Below, piece by piece: positions 23,355 through 35,489 of a stretch of DNA of 64,000 bases. The notes under the pieces were generated by a model. It searched no databases. It was given only the letters and a program-made list of their open reading frames with translations, and was not told where the DNA came from. Positions within the stretch are counted from its first letter, which is position 1, and every line of letters starts with the position of its first letter. A program made the position numbers and the translations under genes. The DNA comes from Misgurnus anguillicaudatus (Eukaryota > Chordata > Actinopteri > Cypriniformes > Cobitidae): the NCBI RefSeq assembly GCF_027580225.2, contig NC_073352.2, positions 35,079,501 to 35,143,500 of the forward strand, written 5' to 3'.

Positions 23355-24547
23355 CACCTAAAGGATTATTAGGAACACCATACTAATACTGTGTTTGACC
23401 CCCTTTCACCTTCAGAACTGCCTTCCGTGGCATTGATTCAACAAGGTGCTGAAAGCATTCTTTAGAAATGTTGGCCCATATTGATAGGATAGCATCTTGC
23501 AGTTGATGGAGATTTGTGGGATGCACATCCAGGACACGAAGCTCCCGTTCCACCACATCCCAAAGATGCTCTCTTGGGTTGAGATCTGGTGACTGTGGGG
23601 GCCATTTTAGTACAGTGAACTGATTATCATGTTCAAGAAACCAATTTGAAATGATTCAAGCTTTGTGACATGGTGCATTATCCTGCTGGAAGTAGCCATC
23701 AGAGGATGAGTAAATGGTGGATGGACATGCTCAGAAACAATGCTCAGGTAGGCTGTGGCATTTAAACGATGCCCAATTGGCACTAAGGGGTCTAAAGTGT
23801 CCCAAGAAAACATCCCTCACACCATTACATCACCACCAGCCTGCACAGTGGTAACAAGGCATGATGGATCCATGTTCTCATTCTGTTTACACCAAATTCT
23901 GACTCTACCATCTGAATGTCTCAGCAGAAATCGAGACTCATCAGACCAGGCAACATTTTTCCAGTCTTCAACTCTCCGATTTTGGTGAGCTCGTGCAAAT
24001 TGTAGCCACTTTTTCCTATTTGTAGTGGAGGTGAGTGGTACCCGGTGGGGTCTTCTGCTGTTGTAGCTCATCCGGCTCAAGGTTGTGCGTGTTGTGGCTT
24101 CACACATGCTTTGCTGCATACCTCGGTTGTAACAAGTGTTTTTTTCAGTCAAAATTACTCTTCTATCAGCTTGAATCAGTCGGCCCATTCTCCTCTGACC
24201 TCTAGCATCAACAAGACATTTTCAACCAAAGGACTGCCACATACTGGAAGTTTTTCCATTTTCACACCATTTTTTGTAAACCCTAGAAGTGGTTGTGCAT
24301 GAAAATCCCAGTAACTGAGCAGATTGTGAAATACTCAGACCGGCCCGTCTGGCACCAACAACCATGCCACGCTCAAAATTGCTTAAATCACATTTCTTTC
24401 CCATTCTGACATTCAGTTTGGAGTTCAGGAGATTGTCTTGACCAGGACCACACCCCTAAATGCACTGAAGGAACTGTCATGTGATTGGTTGATTAGATAA
24501 TTCCATTAATGAGAAATTGAACAGGTGTTCCTAATAATCATTTAGGT
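23355..24547 (-). mobile_element. Tc1-like transposon, inactive copy
   Basis: Short inverted ends: CACCTAAAGGATTATTAGG (from 23355) and CCTAATAATCATTTAGGTC (to 24547), both leading into GGAACACC. The length of about 1.2 kb and the antisense transposase remnant inside place it in a Tc1-like lineage common in fish, different from the element at 43.8 kb. Confidence 0.85.
23383..24404 (-). pseudogene. Tc1-like transposase pseudogene
   Basis: Starts at ATG 24404 with MGKKCDLSNFERGMVVGARR and a paired-type helix-turn-helix (SQSAQLLGFS). Later pieces are WSDESRFLLRHSDGRVRIW (first catalytic Asp), FQQDNAPCHK (second Asp) and SPDLNPREHLW (catalytic Glu), ending at TAG 23383. The frame is broken at about 24220 and again near 23690 (before FQQD); a TGA follows CHKA near 23660. 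All three catalytic residues survive in pieces but no intact protein can be made. Confidence 0.88.
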
Positions 24548-24649
24548 CAAATTTAAAAATATATTTAATTAGGCTTAACTTTCTACAAAATGCATTTAGC
24601 ATATATTTCAAACATATTTTTGGCCAGAGAAATTTATTTTTTTGCTGTA

Positions 24650-25260
24650 TGAAAAAGTACTAAAAATGTTTGCATTCCAGACCCATCAGAATGGCTTATT
24701 TCCTTCTATTGCCTATAACCACTGTGTTACACACACTTTACAGACTCCTAAAACTACTTCAGTGCCACAACCACACGACACGTTTTGCTTTACTATAACA
24801 TTACAGGCTAATATTAGATGTTTTGCTCCAAATAGCTGTTTTGTCCTGCAGGTGCAATTTAAGATGAATAAGATACATATACTCCTGATCCTGAGCTAAT
24901 CTTATGACCTAGTTAGTATACACAGACAGACACACACCACTTTAGACAATACATATGCATTCAAGGCTCAAGGTGGCCGTGCTTATCAACATATCAAGTT
25001 AATCACTGATGTCATTAATCAAAACCAATTGCCTCTTTCTTAGAAAGTCAAAAAAGATTGCAAAAGGACAATCTATGTAAGGTCAACCCACTTGGTAAAC
25101 ATACCTGCGATCCATTACAGCGAGAGGAGATTATCAAGACGCAACGCAACAATTTAGAGGGATTATTTCAGGTGACCTTGGTTCTCACTTGAAAGGCAAT
25201 GTGATGCATGGCGATGGGCCATTATTCTCACCTTTACTTTTATGATAACCAAAATAAGCA
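24650..25260. other. non-repeat stretch, possible regulatory island
   Basis: No gene. 24950-25235 is complex, non-repetitive sequence with TTAATCACTGATGTCATTAATC and GATTATC motifs and two nuclear-receptor-type half sites (AAGGTCAACC at 25079, AGGTGACCTTGG at 25170). No conservation data available. Confidence 0.3.
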
Positions 25261-25275
25261 CTGAATGATCAAAAA

Positions 25276-25430
25276 GTGGTCCTGAGCTATCACTGGGGCA
25301 GTACCCTTTATAAAGGTCCTAATTTGTATGAATTTGGTACCAATACCTTTAAGGGAATTAAATGAATTCTTAAGTTGCAAAGGTTTACATTTTGAAAGGG
25401 TACTGCCCCATGGACATCTAGGGAGCATTT
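25276..25430. mobile_element. 155-bp foldback MITE (GGGGCAGTACCCTTT)
   Basis: CTGGGGCAGTACCCTTTATAA near 25295 is mirrored by TTTGAAAGGGTACTGCCCCA near 25396; outer flanks GAGCTATCA and GGACATCTAGGGAGC continue the imperfect arms. Confidence 0.65.
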
Positions 25431-26039
25431 TTTGACTATAGTTTTTCTGACAGCATGTCTTGTCTTAAACATTTATTCTTATCAATATCCCTGATGGTCT
25501 GATAAAGACCAGCTGTAGCAGTACCCTAAAGGCACCCCAGACATGCTTCTGGATCATAATCACTCCATCTACACTCTATTAAAGAGATGCAATATCATGC
25601 CCTGTCCTCATCAATAATACAGAAAGATTTGACAGAGTCCCCTTATTCCTTCTGCCAGTGTAAGTCTCAGGAGTAAATGTGACCTCTGTTGAAATATTCA
25701 CAGCTTTTTCAATGTTCTTCCAAAAGCCCAGAGCATGTTGACTAATGAGACAGTCTCTGTGATTCAAATATTAATGTTGTTTAGTAGTTACAAACCAAAA
25801 GATACTTGCTGTTTGTTTAGGAAATGCACAATGAATTTGGTAACAATGTTGTCAGAAATAAAGAAGGCTATTAGTTTACATGGGTTCTCACACTAATGAA
25901 TATTTATTCAACAGACAGGAACAATAACAAATGATCCACTCTATTAGTTATTGCGATGACAGTAAGGACAAACAAGGATACTTTGATGCCATTGTAATTA
26001 TTTTTTCCATAGTCTAATTAAGTATCAAAACATAGACAG

Positions 26040-27460
26040 TTGTTGCCATCTAGGAATTGTCCCATATGTTATAAAATTATATCAAATATAATTTTAAATA
26101 TATTTCAAAATATGGGCATAAAATGTGTGCTGAAATATATTTTGAAATACACTCTAAAAATATTGCTTGGACTCAACAAAAAAAAATTAACTCAACAGTT
26201 TGCATCAATTATTTTGAGTTAAGACAACTACTACTGAAATTAATTCCGCCCAACAAACTATAATAAGTTGGATGTACTTAATAAAATTGCATTGAATACT
26301 CATTAAATTAAGTTGTTTTAACTTTTTTTTTGCATTTTAAATTTGATTCAATCGTGGACACTGATTTACACAAAACTAAAATGATTCGAACGTTTTATTT
26401 AACAACACTTATCAGGTTGCAGAAGACAACCAGTTTTAGCATTTTTATCAAAATGCCATCTGATTAAAACAGCAAGATAATGCTCGGTGAGTCTGTTCTC
26501 AACTTGAGCAAATGCTCTTTTCTTCAGCACAATGGTACAGTAACCTCTTAAAAATCAACAACATAACAGAAAATCTTTTAAATACCAAAAGTACAAAACA
26601 ATAATCATTAAAAGTCTTCTTATGTTTTCATCTTGATTAGAAATGCCTAAAATAACACCATATTTCTACATTTACTCTCACTATCAAGTCCCATGCAACG
26701 CATGCTGGGAACCTGAAGTTATCAAGCTAAATGCATTGAGTTACTACAACTTAAATAATGTTTTAAACAAAATAACACAGATAATTAATTTAAACTTTAA
26801 TAATTTACACAATATTAACTTGATGTAACTATCAACATTATCATGTCTGGACAACTCAATAAAAAACGTTTGCAACTTTCAATAAATCAATTATTTAGAA
26901 TTTTTAACTTGCACCAATGCATTAAATTAAATGTGAAAATATTTTTAAATATGTTTTTGGGCCATTTTTGTATATTTTGAAAAATATTTTAAAGCTTTTA
27001 AATGAACATTGCATTGGAATAAAAACTTTGTACAAACCTGTAACAGGTTTGAAAAAGTTCAAAGTAAATTGAAACTGCTCGTCTGCAAAAATATACGTAT
27101 AATTTTATACATGATGCGTATATACATTTTGAAAAAACGTAAAGGCGGGGTGCGTGATTTTTTTAAAACACTTTGGAAAAAGGAGTTGGGCCGACTACCA
27201 AAACACATAGCCAAAAAGAAGGTTCAGATTCTACTGGGTATAGGGCGTGTTTGTTTAGGTGATTTCAAATATTCAAATATGTATTTGTTGCCCCTGAATT
27301 ACATTTTGAAATATATGTTAATATATGAAGGTGAACTAAATATATTTTCAAATTTAAAAATATATTTAATTAAGCTTTACATCCTTCAAAATGTATTTAG
27401 CATATATTTGAACCTATTTTTGGCCAGATAAATGTATTTTTTTGCCTTATGGGGTGGTGG
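26040..27460. mobile_element. GGCCA/ATATATTT family copy, interrupted twice
   Basis: Family pieces at 26070-26160, 26930-27080 (GGGCCATTTTTGTATATTTT; ACCTGTAACAGGTTTGAAAA) and 27300-27440 (AATATATGTTAATATATGAAGG; TTTTTGGCCAGATAAATG). Between them are two other segments. The 26155-26930 block starts ACACTCTAAAAATATTGCTTGG and is rich in TTGAGTTAA/AACTCAA. The 27130-27290 block starts AAAACGTAAAGGCGGGGTGCG. Confidence 0.55.
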
Positions 27461-27469
27461 CCTACTGTT

Positions 27470-30400
27470 TCAAAATAACAATTAGAAATTAAAACATCAC
27501 TTCTTGGGAAACGTTTCTTTGGCACAAGTGATTGCTAAAGTTTATATTTGACATGATGATTTGACTTGATGTTTGTATGTTTCTTTGATTACATTCCTTG
27601 TTTACTTGCAAAACTGTTGCATCACTTACATTTCAAAGCAGAATAACACAAATCACAGCTATCAGCAAAACTCATCTGTGGTTTGTGACTTTGAATAAAT
27701 AATATGGCATAAAGACTTCACTGTATGAAGATAACTTTGAGGATGTGTAATTTCCAACGGGCAACTTACTGGTCTCTCTGATGAAGCAAATACAGAAGTG
27801 ACTTAAACTGCAATGCATCGACGGACCACTAGAGACACCAAAAGAGACTCAATCCCCATAGACCCCCAAGTTAAAATGCCCAATTTACAGCAGAAAATAA
27901 TATGTTTACAGCCTGTAAATTTTGCCGTAAAATTTACAGGCTTAAAATTTTTGCCGTAAAATTTTGCCGTAAAACTTCTGTTAGAGGTTTAAATTTTTTG
28001 TAACTTATCCGTTTAAGTTATATTAAGCCTTAAAGTTCTGCATAATTAAGGGCGTGGCCGCTTGAGTGACGGGTGAACTGCCACTGCTGTCACTAGAGTC
28101 GAGCTATGTGGGCGTGGTTTCAGCAACCAGTCACCTCAGCTTCACCCACGCCACATCCCACCTCTTTACCCATTTTCGGATATCTGCAAGTGATGCACAG
28201 TGACCAAGGGATGCCACTATTGGCTTCAAAAAAGCTTTTCACAAACCTATGGGTGACGTCACGGACACTACGTACATATTTTTTTGACAGTATTTGGTCA
28301 TTTCCTGTATTTGCGGTATTGTAACTTTACTAAATGTCGTATTAATAATTGGTGCTTATACGGTGAAACCCCATTTGTTGTGATTTACCTACACAATGTA
28401 AAGATGATTCTGTGAAAATACAACCTTGATATATTAAATATTGACTGAGTCAGATCATGTCGAAGATTGAAATCAATGAGTGAAATTAAACTTTGACGCT
28501 CCAAATCTCATCATTAGTTTAGGATTTCACAGACAGGGTCAGATATGCGTTCGTTACTAAACACCCAAAATGTAAAATCTTCTCTAGCCTTATATCTCTA
28601 TTATATTCATTTTTAATTTCCTAGTTGTCATTTGAGTTTTTGGAAGCAATGTTAATCAATACAGAAATGCATAAAAATGATGGGTTGTGATGAATAAGTT
28701 ATTAAACCTGATTAAGACCGCCTTGTATTGAATGACTTGCCAAGCACTGGTGTAATAATAATCCTCAGTCCAGAGTTTGGGTTTGCATAGAGATAAGGAG
28801 AACTCCAGCAGCATTGTTATCAGATCTTTGTCAGTCTCTGAGCAGTTGGACTGCAGCACAGTCACACACATTGACTACCGTGGCAGCGTTCTTCAAGAAA
28901 ACCCCAACTTCTGTTTCCTCAGAATCTGGCAGCATTGAGCTGAAATCTGTCTGATGTTTGCTGTATGTCAACTGAAACCACGCAGCAGCACTGCTACAGC
29001 AAAAGAAGCTGAAATCTTGTTTGCTGAGATGGTTTATTTAGGGAATATATATATATTTAAGGTGACGGGACCAGAAGTAGGCATTAGCATTTTCTTTCCA
29101 GTCTGTGTTGCATCTGGAGTTGTGCCTTGAGACTTTAGGGAAAAACATTGAATAACGAGCAATTTATTAAACTGTTTCTCTTCTGTTTTTCCCTCGCAGA
29201 CGACTGTAAAATCAATACTCTCATTTAATGAGCAAAGAGCCAGCGCTGTGAAGATATCGGCCTAAGGTTTACCGTGAAAACTCAGTCATTTAGAATGATT
29301 GCATTAGGGAACATTCAACACTTAATCTTTCTAAAAGTCTTTTAAGATTATAAAATCAGTTAAAATATGTTTATAAGGTGAAACAAATTTAACATTTTAA
29401 CCTGTTGGGCTGCAATTTGCCTTTATAAAGAACACGTTATTCTGTGGTATTTATTTAAGCTATTTAGAGAGGTTTGGTTTAAAGTTATGAAGAAATCTAC
29501 AACATCTGATACATTTTATTTCAATTCAGCAGATAACTAATGAAAAGATTTAGGAAACATTTTTCAAGACCCTGTAGCTTTTGTTTTTAAAGACTCCTAT
29601 AAGATCCATTCATGTTTATTGTATTTTGTCATGTGTACTGTATTTTATTGTCAGTCACATTACAACCAATAAACAACGCAATAATCACTTACATATACAA
29701 ATATGGTATAGCATTACAATTAAAGCCTAACAAATATACTAGTCAACATTTAAAGTGAATCAGAACCTTTAACATTTTGAACAATGCCAGTTCTTTTCTT
29801 AGGACAACTTTGATTCACTTTTTTGATCCACTTCAAATAGTGTAAATAATATATGTGTATGTATTTCATTTCTACATTTAGAAACAAAATTGCATTTTGT
29901 TTTTTGTTTCATGATTATATATAATTCATATCATCATATTTTTTAAATAATCCCACAGCGTTGAATATAGCACATTTGTATCTAATGGAAAATGGATATA
30001 AATAATGTTTTTTGTTCTGTAAACACACAAGAACAGATCGATATCTCTTGATATTTGATTCAGGAGGAAGTCCTCGTGAGAGAAGTGTAAAGATGCTTTC
30101 TTTGTGTGGCTGGTCTTTTAAAAGTACAGGAAGGGTTTTGCGTGTGCATACTGTATGTAACCCAGTTATTTACAGTAACATCACACTGAAAACAATCAAC
30201 CCTTCTGCGTTCTTATGAATATTTAGATTCAAACTATTATTATGTGGTTTGAGTCTCTGAAGTCAAGTAGTTAAAGTCTAAGATCATGTCATGAAAGATA
30301 TTTGCTGTGTTTTCAATTGCTTATGTCTCTGCTTGACATTCTTGAAGAAATCTAAACATCTTGAAATCTTTCTGGCTTTGGTGTATATTTATTCAGCCTT
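27470..30400. other. intergenic, no gene seen
   Basis: 27780-28340 is a dispersed repeat (TCAATCCCCATAGACCCCC; GGGCGTGGCCGCTTGAGTGAC; GTGGGCGTGGTTTCAGC). The rest shows no family I recognise. A 43-codon stretch at 28735-28865 on the minus strand was considered as an exon and not accepted. Confidence 0.45.
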
Positions 30401-30410
30401 GTTACACAAA

Positions 30411-30852
30411 ATTACGGACCTATAGTCACGTAATTTTTTGTTCCTTTTTCGTGATACTGTGACGAATTTCCGTGTGTTTCCGTGATCGTATCATGAAATT
30501 CTGTTTATGTGTCATTGTCATGTATTGGTTATTCAACTGTTTTGTACCATTTTCGCTTCGGTTTAGGGTTAGATTTACATAAGATGACATCCTTACCCAA
30601 ACCCAACTCTAACCCTTACGCCAGGTGACAATGTTTTAAAATTTTGAAAATATAAAAAATAAATAAGAAAAAATACCAATACATCCTAATGCAAACACCA
30701 AATCTAACCCTAAACCGAAAATGCAGTTGAGTAACCAATATGTGACAATGACACATAAACAGAAATTCGTGATACGATCACGAAAAAACTCGGAAATTTG
30801 TGACAGTATCACGAAAAAGGAACAAAAAAATTACGTGACATAGGTCCGTAAT
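30411..30852. mobile_element. 442-bp foldback element with long arms
   Basis: ATTACGGACCTATAGTCACG at 30411 and CGTGACATAGGTCCGTAAT ending at 30852 begin inverted arms that stay complementary, with mismatches, for close to 200 bp (TTCGTGATACTGTGACGAAT; CGTGATCGTATCATGAAATT; GGTTTAGGGTTAGATTT). The loop is short. No coding capacity. Confidence 0.8.
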
Positions 30853-31429
30853 AAAAAAATTACATGACTGGGTATGTATATCAGTAAAGTATTGTACTCT
30901 AAAAAAAATCACATAAATTCACATTTTGAATAAGCATGTTATGACACTAGTTTACACTGGGTTGCCAGGTCTGTATAACAAAATCAGCCCAATTATTTTA
31001 AATTGAAAAGGATTTTCAATTTGTGCAAGGTTTGGACCAAGAAAAATCCTGCAACTTTTTCTTTCAATCATGTGTTGAACATCATCATAGGCATCTGTAC
31101 TTCACCCTGTGAGGTTCTTCAAGAGACTTCAGTCTATCCTATGATGATGTTTGCTTCTGAAAACCCTGGGTTTTATTGTGGTCTTTGTACAACCTCACTA
31201 TGATAAAAGAACTGGCGTTTCTCTTTCTAAAGCTCCAAAGTCTTTGAAATGCAGCCTGGTCACAACACAGCAGATGAGGTTTCAAAGGACACAAAGCTGT
31301 TTGTTATTTATCGCTCTTATTTGTTACCTTGTTTTGTTGATGTCGTGCTATTGTCATCGCCGACTGTTTGAACTAACAACCTGTCACAAACAAGCACACA
31401 GTCTGATGTTGATCTTTTCTTTTGACCTC

Positions 31430-31625
31430 CGGTAAATCCGGCGCCGTCTGAATGAGGATGTTTGCGTCATCGCTCTCAATCTCTTCTTTTCTGTCTAGCT
31501 GTGATTGACAGCAGAAATATGTGCATCATTATGAAGTGCATGAGCGAGGAAGTGTTGTGTTACCTCATATAACCTTTCCTCTGATCTTTGCTTTTGTTTT
31601 CGATCAGATTGCCGGGTCCTGTAGG
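31430..31625. promoter_or_regulatory. candidate regulatory island with PBX-MEIS site
   Basis: Non-repetitive stretch. TGATTGACAG at 31502-31511 is the exact decamer bound by PBX-MEIS/PREP dimers. GCATCATTATGAAGTGCATG follows. Function is inference from motif content only. Confidence 0.25.
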
Positions 31626-32195
31626 TATGGTACGGTACAGCTCTGTTTAAAGTGACGGCACAGGTTAACATATCTTTGTATCTGCAGTGGAAGAGTTAGG
31701 AACGCTCTTCTCTATATCTTGTACATTATGACAATGCATATTTCAGTAAAAGCAAAAAAAGGTTTATGTTTTGAGATTTAAGAGATTATTAATGTTTGCA
31801 GGAAAGCATTGGGTTTAGTTAAGCCCTTTTCACACAGAGATTATGGAAAATACACGGAAAATGCTTCCAGAATCGTTCGATTTTTGGTTCATTCTCACTG
31901 CCAATGATTTCACCAAATCTGTGCATGCATTTACACACATACCATAAAAATCTATGTGACGTATTTTTTTCCACAACGTCTGAAGTTTGCTAATAATGTG
32001 TGATGTTTTTCTGGAGAAACCACAAATGTGCATTATAGTTTATGATAATATTATAAGGAGCGCGTGATGTGCTGTTCTGTTATGCTGGTGAATGATCTCA
32101 GCTTCAGCACGGATAGTGACGAGCTCCCTGATCTCTGCTTCAGTCCAGCTTGCAGTCTTTTTTGTGTTTAAATCTCTGTGTCAAGGAGCTGATCC

Positions 32196-32200
<5 letters not shown>

Positions 32201-32232
<32 letters not shown>
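32201..32232. repeat. (GA)n microsatellite
   Basis: Sixteen uninterrupted GA units. Confidence 0.9.
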
Positions 32233-32234
<2 letters not shown>

Positions 32235-32756
32235 CAGCAAGTGTTTTTCAGTACAAGCAGCAGCACCACTTCAACATGTCAGATGAACAGAGCATATGGG
32301 AAACCACAACACGTTAACCGAGAAAAACATTTGCTCTGAATGAATAAGTGATGAAAGGAAAAGTGGCATGAAGCATTCATTTTAAAAAGAAAAAACTTTA
32401 CACTTTTTCATTTCTCTCTCTCTCAGCAACACTTTAGTTAGAAATGATGTGAAAAACTTTAAATATGTAGTGCAGTGGCCTATATTTGCTCTCTTGACTA
32501 AAGTGCACAGATTCTGTCTTTATTTTGTAGTTTTCTTCATATGCTGTACTTACAGTAACATGATGTCCAAGCCGGTGTACACATTCCCCTTTGGTTTTAT
32601 AAGCTTTGGAAAATGAATAGACATTGACATAATAAATAAATAATTAATTATTAAACAGACAATTCTATTAAACAGACAAAATATGTGCTGTTTGTTAAGT
32701 TTTATACATTTTTGTGAAATATGTATTTTTTCAAATTTACTAAATGAATGCCAAAG

Positions 32757-33290
32757 AATGCATTGATGATGTATACACAGAAGGTTTGTGTCTTTATTAA
32801 GTGCAAAAATGATCCAGAAAAGATTTATTATTACCTTATTTGAAAGGGTCATGAATAATAATGTTGAGCTCTGCTCTGATTGGCTGTTTCTCCTTCAGTA
32901 GCTCTGTGTGTGTGTAAACAGATCTTATGTTTGAGTCTGTATCAGATTTTGAGAAATAATTAATTATTCAGAAATTGTTCATGGATGTTTCTGAGTGGTA
33001 AGTTTGTGTTTTTTTTCAGTATGGACATGCAAAACGTAACTGTAATGTCAATAGTAGAACTTCAGCCTACTTGTTTGCATATAGCATTAACTACCATATA
33101 GCATTAACTAGCATATAGTGCTAAGTCAGCAGTCACCACTTTGTTTATAGCATTGTAATAACATTGTAATTAATTTAATGTTGGGGTCGTTCATCTGGAT
33201 TGTAACGTCACAGTTGGTGTTATGTTGAGATTGGTCTGTTTTCCAGCAGTCTTTTGCATGCACAAGGTTTACATAAAAATGAGGAAATAA
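32757..33290. repeat. dispersed repeat, copy 1 (inverted pair with 48.41 kb)
   Basis: Shares, in reverse order and strand, a long series of blocks with 48410-48945: TTTATTAAGTGCAAAAATGATCC, AAAGGGTCATGAATAATAAT, CTCTGATTGGCTGTTTCTCC, a CATATAGCATTAACTA cluster, and ATGTTGAGATTGGTCTGTTTTCC. Contains short tandem copies of TAGCATTAACTAGCATATA. No ends or coding capacity recognised. Confidence 0.75.
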
Positions 33291-33310
33291 AACACGTTTG
33301 AAGCTCACAG

Positions 33311-34077
33311 TAGCCTCTTTCACACAGTAATTCTGGTAAATTACCATGAATTTACCAGAATGAATTTACCAGTAAATACAAAAATGTGCTGTTCACACAT
33401 GCAGTGGTGTTCCGTTATTTTACCAGTAAGACATCATTCACACATCAGTATCAAAATACCGGTAAATTTGTTGAGAAAGCGGAAGTACCTGTAGCACGCA
33501 GCGAGCTCAGTGTTGTATTTGTAAACAATCCACGTCGTTCATAACCACGGTCCGTATTTTGTTGTTTTCACGTCTGTGGTAAACAGTCGCGAAGTTGCTC
33601 ATGACCAACCAACATTGAATGAGACGACGTCAAACCGAAAATGCGTTTTTAACAACAGTACTGTTTGCACTTTAGGCTTCACAGAGGGCATGCTAAGGAC
33701 GTCGGCAATTCGGCGGTAAGCTGTTTTAAACAACTTTGGTGAAGAAATGTGGACGTAAACTTCAGGTGTGCTCAACTTTCAAGCAGCGTGTCAAAACGTC
33801 AGTAAACAGTGCGGGGGTAAAGGCGTCATCTGTATTAAAACGCTATGATTGGCCCAAAGCTGTCAGCACGGTCTGACGTCGTCCGTTCTAAATGCCGGTA
33901 ATCCTATAATTTTCGTTCACACACAGCGCTTACCGGTAAATTACTGGTAATCTTACAACCTGTCTTACTGGTAAATTGGGAGCACTGATTTACCGGAAAG
34001 GTTCTGTTCACACATGACATGTTAACGGCAATTTACCAGTAAATTACCAGTAAAGACTGTATGTGTGAAAGGGACTA
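33311..34077. mobile_element. 767-bp MITE with TTTACCAGTAAA repeats
   Basis: Inverted ends TAGCCTCTTTCACACAGTAA (33311) and GTATGTGTGAAAGGGACTA (ending 34077). The subterminal regions on both sides carry many ACCGGTAAAT and TTTACCAGTAAAT motifs. No target duplication is obvious. 31815-32040 has a distantly related CCCTTTTCACACAGAGATT start. Confidence 0.7.
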
Positions 34078-34984
34078 ATATGTCATTACCATGTACATTA
34101 TTCACTTAGGTTAATACAGTTTTATTCTATGGCACCTTTAATTAAAGTACTAGCCAACTGTAGTACACCGGCCAAATATATACATGTAAATAAGTCAAAA
34201 GGAACACAATTGTGATTCTGTGTTGATGGTGGAGTACTTGAGCCTTATTAATGCTTCTCTAGGAGCCAAACCAGAAGACATAGAAACATCTAAAGATTTC
34301 TTAAATTGATGCATCTTTTTGCATTATGATCTATTTTATTTATTAATAGCATTAATGAGAGAGAAATCAACCTGTGAAACACAATGTTTATCTCCCAGGA
34401 TCTTTCTTAATGTTTAATCCTTACACGTAGATGATGTCGTACCACACACCTGAAGGTAATATAACTCTCACAGGTTAATGTAACTAACCCAACACATCCA
34501 TCTTATCATTTATTCAGATTTACCCCCAGTGATAATTCCTGTTGAAAATGAGTTGTGGCGATTTGGTTTTAAAAGAGAATGGCTAAGCATATTAACAACC
34601 TGTTCCTGACAAAAGCCATATTAAATCAAATAAAAAATGCATTTCAGCTGTTTTATGGCTTTTAAGGGCTTTCCACAGCAAAACTAAAGAATCTGAGTGC
34701 TTAAGAGCTGTTCATCATAAATCTGATTTACTCAGACTGGATGTTTGTTTTGGTTTTATGATCAGGCTGAGGTCCAGTAAATAATACGCAGTTCACTTTA
34801 ATAAGATCAAGCGGTTTACCAAGCACAGATATATGCAGCGTGAATTTATTTTTACATAAAAAACAATTTATTTACTTTCACTTTGTCTGAGGGTCGGCTG
34901 ATCAATAAAACAGAATCAGCCAATAAAGAGATCTGATTGGAGGAGCATCCGAGCTGGTGTCTGTGAAAGAGATAAAGAAAATAT

Positions 34985-35478
34985 TAGGGCTGTAAAACCA
35001 TCAATCACGACATTATATATGTGTGTGTACTGTGTGTAATAATGCTGATACAAATATAAATACACCCCCATGCAGGTATAATTTTAAGGAAAAAACCCTA
35101 TTAATTAAGTATTTATAATAAATATGTATATACACAGGTAAATTTTTCTTAAATATGTACTTGCATCTGTGTGTATTTATACATTATTATTATACACAGT
35201 ACACACACGTAAACGAAAAACTTTTATTCTGCAAACAATTAATTGCGATTATACGGAGCCCCTAAGGGGACATGGAGCAAAAATTAAATAAAGTTTAGTT
35301 TCGCGTGCGCATGTGAAACTTTCACTTGCGCGCGCGGAAGTTTCACGTAAGCATACAAAACTAAACTAAGAATTCTGCACGTAAAGGTTTTGCGTGAGCA
35401 CATGAAACTAAACTTTAGATTTTTTTTATTCCAATGTCACCTTAGGGGCTTGGTACGATTAATCGTTTTGCAGTCCTA
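34985..35478. mobile_element. hAT MITE (TAGGGCTGTAAAACG), contains a nested MITE
   Basis: Ends TAGGGCTGTAAAACCATCAATC (34985) and GATTAATCGTTTTGCAGTCCTA (ending 35478) with perfect 8-bp duplication GAAAATAT at 34977-34984 and 35479-35486. The interior has GTGTGTACTGTGTGTAATAA and its mirror. The nested element occupies about 35254-35453. Confidence 0.88.
35255..35450. mobile_element. nested MITE (GAGCCCCTAAGG), copy 1
   Basis: Ends GGAGCCCCTAAGGGGACAT (35255) and GTCACCTTAGGGGCT (to 35450). TACG occurs next to both ends (35252-35255, 35453-35456), a possible target duplication. The body holds repeated GTGAAACTTTC/GTTTAGTTTCGCGTG units. Copy 2 is at 54352-54600. Confidence 0.7.
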
Positions 35479-35489
35479 GAAAATATGTA

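Larger units (their letters stand above)
23290..24640. mobile_element. GGCCA/ATATATTT family copy split by a Tc1-like element
   Basis: 23300-23345 (CAATATATTTTTGGCC, TTTGTATATTTTAAAA) and 24550-24640 (AAAATATATTTAATTAGGC, TTTCTACAAAATGCATTTAG, TTTTTGGCCAGAGAAATTTA) are the two halves of the family seen at 17.1 kb. The Tc1-like remnant lies between them, so it arrived later. Confidence 0.65.

Noticed and set aside
27009..27431. 140-codon plus-strand open frame
   Set aside because: Lies in the AT-rich dispersed element and its inserts; Lys/Ile/Leu-rich with no family resemblance.
28735..28871. Possible minus-strand exon (SNCSETDKDLITMLLEFSL and on)
   Set aside because: A fair acceptor is present, but no confident donor, no partner exon nearby and no protein family I recognise.
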